In this document: piece by piece, positions 61,102 to 64,000 of the stretch | Numbering within the stretch: position 1 is the first letter of the stretch | Layout of the letters: each line of letters opens with the position of its first letter | NCBI GenBank assembly: GCA_951213105.1 | Contig: OX578142.1 | Location: 122,478,731-122,542,730, forward strand | Direction of reading: 5' to 3' | Length of the DNA stretch: 64,000 nucleotides | From: Amaurobius ferox | Lineage: Eukaryota; Arthropoda; Arachnida; Araneae; Amaurobiidae | The notes under the pieces: generated by a model | Databases searched by the model: none | What the model saw: the letters and a program-made list of their open reading frames with translations, nothing else | Told to the model about the DNA's origin: nothing | Translations under genes and position numbers: made by a program

Positions 61102-62345
61102 ACTTGGAACATGCGATAAATTAATATACATTAAAACTTTATTTTACTTCATATTCAGGCGTTACGTCAAAATACTTAAAAATGTTTAGAGCTTTCACAA
61201 ATACACAATATGTGGTGGCTGTTAAATAACACACCAAATCAGTTTAATAATTTAAACAGGGTATGTCAGAAAGATTGCTCGACTAAATATATCTTGAATG
61301 ATTGGTCACAGACTCATGATTCCACTTTTAAGAAATGGTTCCACTTTAAGAATAGACTTACAGGCTACGACAGTTTAGGTTATACACGTTTTAGTAAAAA
61401 GGTACAAACTTTACCTTTTATGCAGACCCTAAGTTCCAATTAGTAAATATAGTCCCTATTATTTTGAAGCTCTTTTGAAAAGGGGGGGGGGGGACCTCTA
61501 TTTTTTTATATGCAAAATTGGCAGTGAAAAAATTGTTAAAGCTATAGGACTTAAACTACTTGACCTGAACAAAAGGAACAGCGAAAATATAGATTTTAAG
61601 GGTTATACAAAAATTGAATTTTGTTTGATAAAATTTCTATTTGAAAAAATTTTATACAGCTTCCAATTATATGTTGTAAAATTTAATGAACGATAGCTTG
61701 CGTAATTTTAATCGCATGACAATGGAATTTTTTCTGTTTCACTAGTCGGACTATCAAAAATACTTTTATAATTGGAAAAATTTTCTAGAGGGACCATATA
61801 AAAAGTTACATTTTACAATTTTTTACTAAAAGGTGTTACATGACCACAATTTGCATGTGATGGTAGTCTACCTTAATAAAAGCATTTCTTAAATTGGATA
61901 ATGGATTTATATGCTTTATCGTTCAAGAGATGTTTAGTCGTGAAATCGTCATGAAACACTCTGTATATCAAGTACATAAATAAATGATATATCGAAATTC
62001 AGTTAACACAAGAGGGTCATTTCTAAATATTACTGTACTGATTACCTGTCAATCTGAGATTTTCCAACAGTGCAGCTACATGCTGCATAAGATATGGTAT
62101 AAATAAATAAAATTAACTGAATAATAACTATGGAATCAAACATTAAATAAATATTAGAAAAACTACACGCTTAATATTGAAGCCAATTTATCAACAAAAA
62201 ATGCACTGACTTGCTAGATTCGAAAGCAAACGTGCACCGCAACTTTTCTAACGGACTGGGAAATTCAATGCAAGGGAATAATGAGTACTCACTTATGTAA
62301 TACACTGCCCCCCCCCCCCCCAATGTTTTTCTCTTTCCGAAAAAC
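61102..62345. other. No recognisable gene
   Basis: AT-rich DNA with a G-run at 61483-61492 and a C-run at 62310-62320. I looked for the missing first CNNM exon on the minus strand and saw no signal peptide followed by a phase-2 donor. Confidence 0.4.
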
Positions 62346-62412
62346 ACTATGGGAATCAAAACACTGATCTCTGGCTGGCCAGTCGATGTTCTTAAACACT
62401 AAGAGCTATTGA
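62346..62412 (-). mobile_element. tRNA-derived SINE head, family B copy 2
   Basis: Minus strand: TAGCTCTTAGTGTTTAAGAA, CATCGACTGGCCAGCCAGAG, then GTGTTTTGATTCCC as a decayed B box. Same layout as 56065. Confidence 0.55.
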
Positions 62413-62530
62413 CAGCAGTATCAATAGCTGGCCTAAACATTTTTTCTATATATTTAAAGAGGCCTCCATAAACGCTTCTTTCAGATTTTAGATTGAAGAG
62501 TAATGGATCGATGTGAATTGAAATTGTCTC

Positions 62531-62603
62531 AAGAGTGAATCGAGCAACCGATCTCGGGCTGGTCAGATAAAGCTCTTAGCTACTGAACTACTGAGGCTAT
62601 TAC
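62531..62603 (-). mobile_element. tRNA-derived SINE head, family B copy 3
   Basis: Minus strand: GCCTCAGTAGTTCAGTAGCT, AAGAGCTTTATCTGACCAGC, then GGTTGCTCGATTCACTC as B box. Same layout as the copies at 56065 and 62346. Confidence 0.55.
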
Positions 62604-63568
62604 CTTTCCTTCCACATTTAATGCCAATCTTTTTCTTCATTTTAGTATTAATACTGGAAAATACTCTATATAAATACTATAATAGTGATGAAAATAAAGA
62701 AAAGAAACAAAATAGTTGAATAACTGCCTAGATCCCCAACCCCAAATAGAAATGGTCTAGTTTCAGCACTGGGACTTGAAAACTTAGGGTACTTGAAAAC
62801 TTAGATAGATTTAGGTACATGGCTGTGGCGAATACTGCCATAGGATTTGGTATGGTGTTGCCATACTAAAATTCTCGACAAAAACCCTTCCTTAGTTACA
62901 ATTATAACATAATAGCATAGTAACATTATTATCATTACTATTAAATCCATTGAGAATTGTGGCGCGATTGATAACGCTGGGGGTGGGAAGTAATATGTAT
63001 TTCCGCATGACCTGCTTTTTAGATTAGGATTCGCCATTGTCTATGGAAAAACACCTATCTATCCACCAGAAAGAGTCAAGTTATAAAGATGTAATTGAAA
63101 TTGTGAAAATTTATAAGAAAAAAAAGATAGATTAAAAATTGACTTCAATGAGTTTAACATAGCATGCAAATGTTCTAATACGAGATTATATGAAACATGC
63201 ATTTTAAAAATGTATTATAAATGCACGATCAGAAAAAAACAAAACAGAAATCACTATAATAAATATATTCTTTAATTTTAGAAGTCGTATTTTATAGATG
63301 ATTTTAATAAACTCACGACTTCAAGGCATCAGCCTTCGCCATCCGTCGATGATACGTTTGCAAAGGTGAGCTGCAGAAAAGACAGCATGCAAAATACATA
63401 TTAGGAACAAGATAGATAGAAGGTATATTAAAAAGGTCAGACATAAGTTACAATAAGAGCATATCTTAGATATAAGCACATTTAGACAAAGAAGAAGTAA
63501 AGCTACATTTAAGAATAATTTTAAAGAAGCAATAATTTACTCAGAATGTTGCATGAGCAATTCAAAAT

Positions 63569-63588
63569 TAAAAAAAAAAAAAAAAAAA
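63569..63588. repeat. Poly(A) run
   Basis: About 20 consecutive A within an AT-rich stretch. It could be the tail of an unrecognised retroelement on the plus strand. The rest of 62604-63724 shows nothing I can assign. Confidence 0.6.
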
Positions 63589-63724
63589 GACGGAGAATAA
63601 AGAATGTAATGAAGATGAGTGAATGAACATTTAGAGGTTCTAGAAAAACCAAGAATCTTTACAAAATAAACTGATTATTCAGCGATACGAACACCTGATA
63701 TACTGAAACAAATAATTAAAGTTG

Positions 63725-63886
63725 TTAAGGCCAGCTCCGGACGATAATTTGTGGTCACAAGTCAGCGTAAAAGTTTCCTGGTTTCCACCGTTACTGCCAA
63801 AAGATGGGTACAGTTGAGACCAGGAAACTTTCATCACCAGACGCTGACTTGCTGTCCCAACAAAATAGAGTCTGGAGCCGGCCTAA
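63725..63886. mobile_element. Small palindromic MITE
   Basis: Ends are TTAAGGCCAGCTCCGGAC on the left and the complement of CTTAGGCCGGCTCCAGAC on the right. Inner arms pair: CAAGTCAGCGT with ACGCTGACTTG, and GTTTCCTGGT with ACCAGGAAAC. The element is 162 bp, near-complete hairpin, GC-richer than its surroundings. Confidence 0.85.
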
Positions 63887-64000
63887 GTATACGACAAATG
63901 ATGTCCTTCGCTTTACACATCAAATAGATATTTATTTGTAAGCGAAGAATCTTTTACAAAATAAACTTAAGACAAAGAATCTTTAACAAAATAAACTGAT

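Noticed and set aside
61210..61443. 77-codon plus-strand frame as a gene
   Set aside because: It has no recognisable domain, splice sites or start context. The length is within chance for this sequence.
62801..63037. Minus-strand frame with a hydrophobic segment as the missing first CNNM exon
   Set aside because: It has no CNNM-like sequence after the hydrophobic part and no donor giving the required phase.

Overview
This is a eukaryotic, AT-rich, transposon-dense genomic window, most likely from an arthropod and plausibly a chelicerate such as a spider. That placement is inferred from the very large introns, the Tc1/Tigger/Penelope mix and the tRNA- and 5S-derived SINEs; nothing here proves a species. 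Protein-coding content is sparse, and most long open frames come from microsatellites or repeats.

The one firmly recognised gene is a CNNM-type (ancient conserved domain protein) Mg2+ transporter on the minus strand. Five coding exons at 60940-59676, 40935-40792, 34784-34641, 30757-30491 and 26134-25431 join in one frame with consistent phase to about 840 residues: an extracellular part, the DUF21/CNNM membrane domain, a paired CBS module, a cyclic-nucleotide-binding-like domain, and a C-terminal tail. The first coding exon with the signal peptide was not found and may lie beyond the right edge. A second gene on the plus strand is suggested by two exon-like segments (4264-4396 and a terminal exon at 16858-17076 with polyadenylation signals). 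It would converge on the CNNM gene. A short alternative terminal exon may lie at 4525-4572.

From left to right: 0-4 kb holds old direct repeats, a GTCAC-rich stretch and a full-length SINE with a 5S rRNA head joined to a tRNA-like part. 8.5-14.1 kb holds copies of a 620-bp interspersed repeat, a Tc1-like element carrying a SINE, and another Tc1 fossil. 17-25 kb is a second SINE and long AT-rich DNA that may include the CNNM 3' UTR. The introns hold tandem repeats, a fold-back element in a TA tract, a Tigger/pogo element (37877-40004) and another Tc1 fossil.

The 44.6-55.5 kb part of the largest intron is the most unusual. It has a compact Penelope-like unit (46084-47555) with a 13-bp target duplication, inverted terminal arms carrying hammerhead-like motifs, and an open frame for a GIY-YIG domain without a reverse transcriptase core. 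Next to it is a 6.2-kb composite element (47964-54173) with ACGTA/ACGGT-rich ends, a CRE plus a perfect heat-shock element, and an internal palindrome. One palindrome arm holds a MITE whose empty site is preserved in the other arm. The right end holds further tRNA-derived SINE copies, a recent 182-bp tandem duplication and a small MITE.
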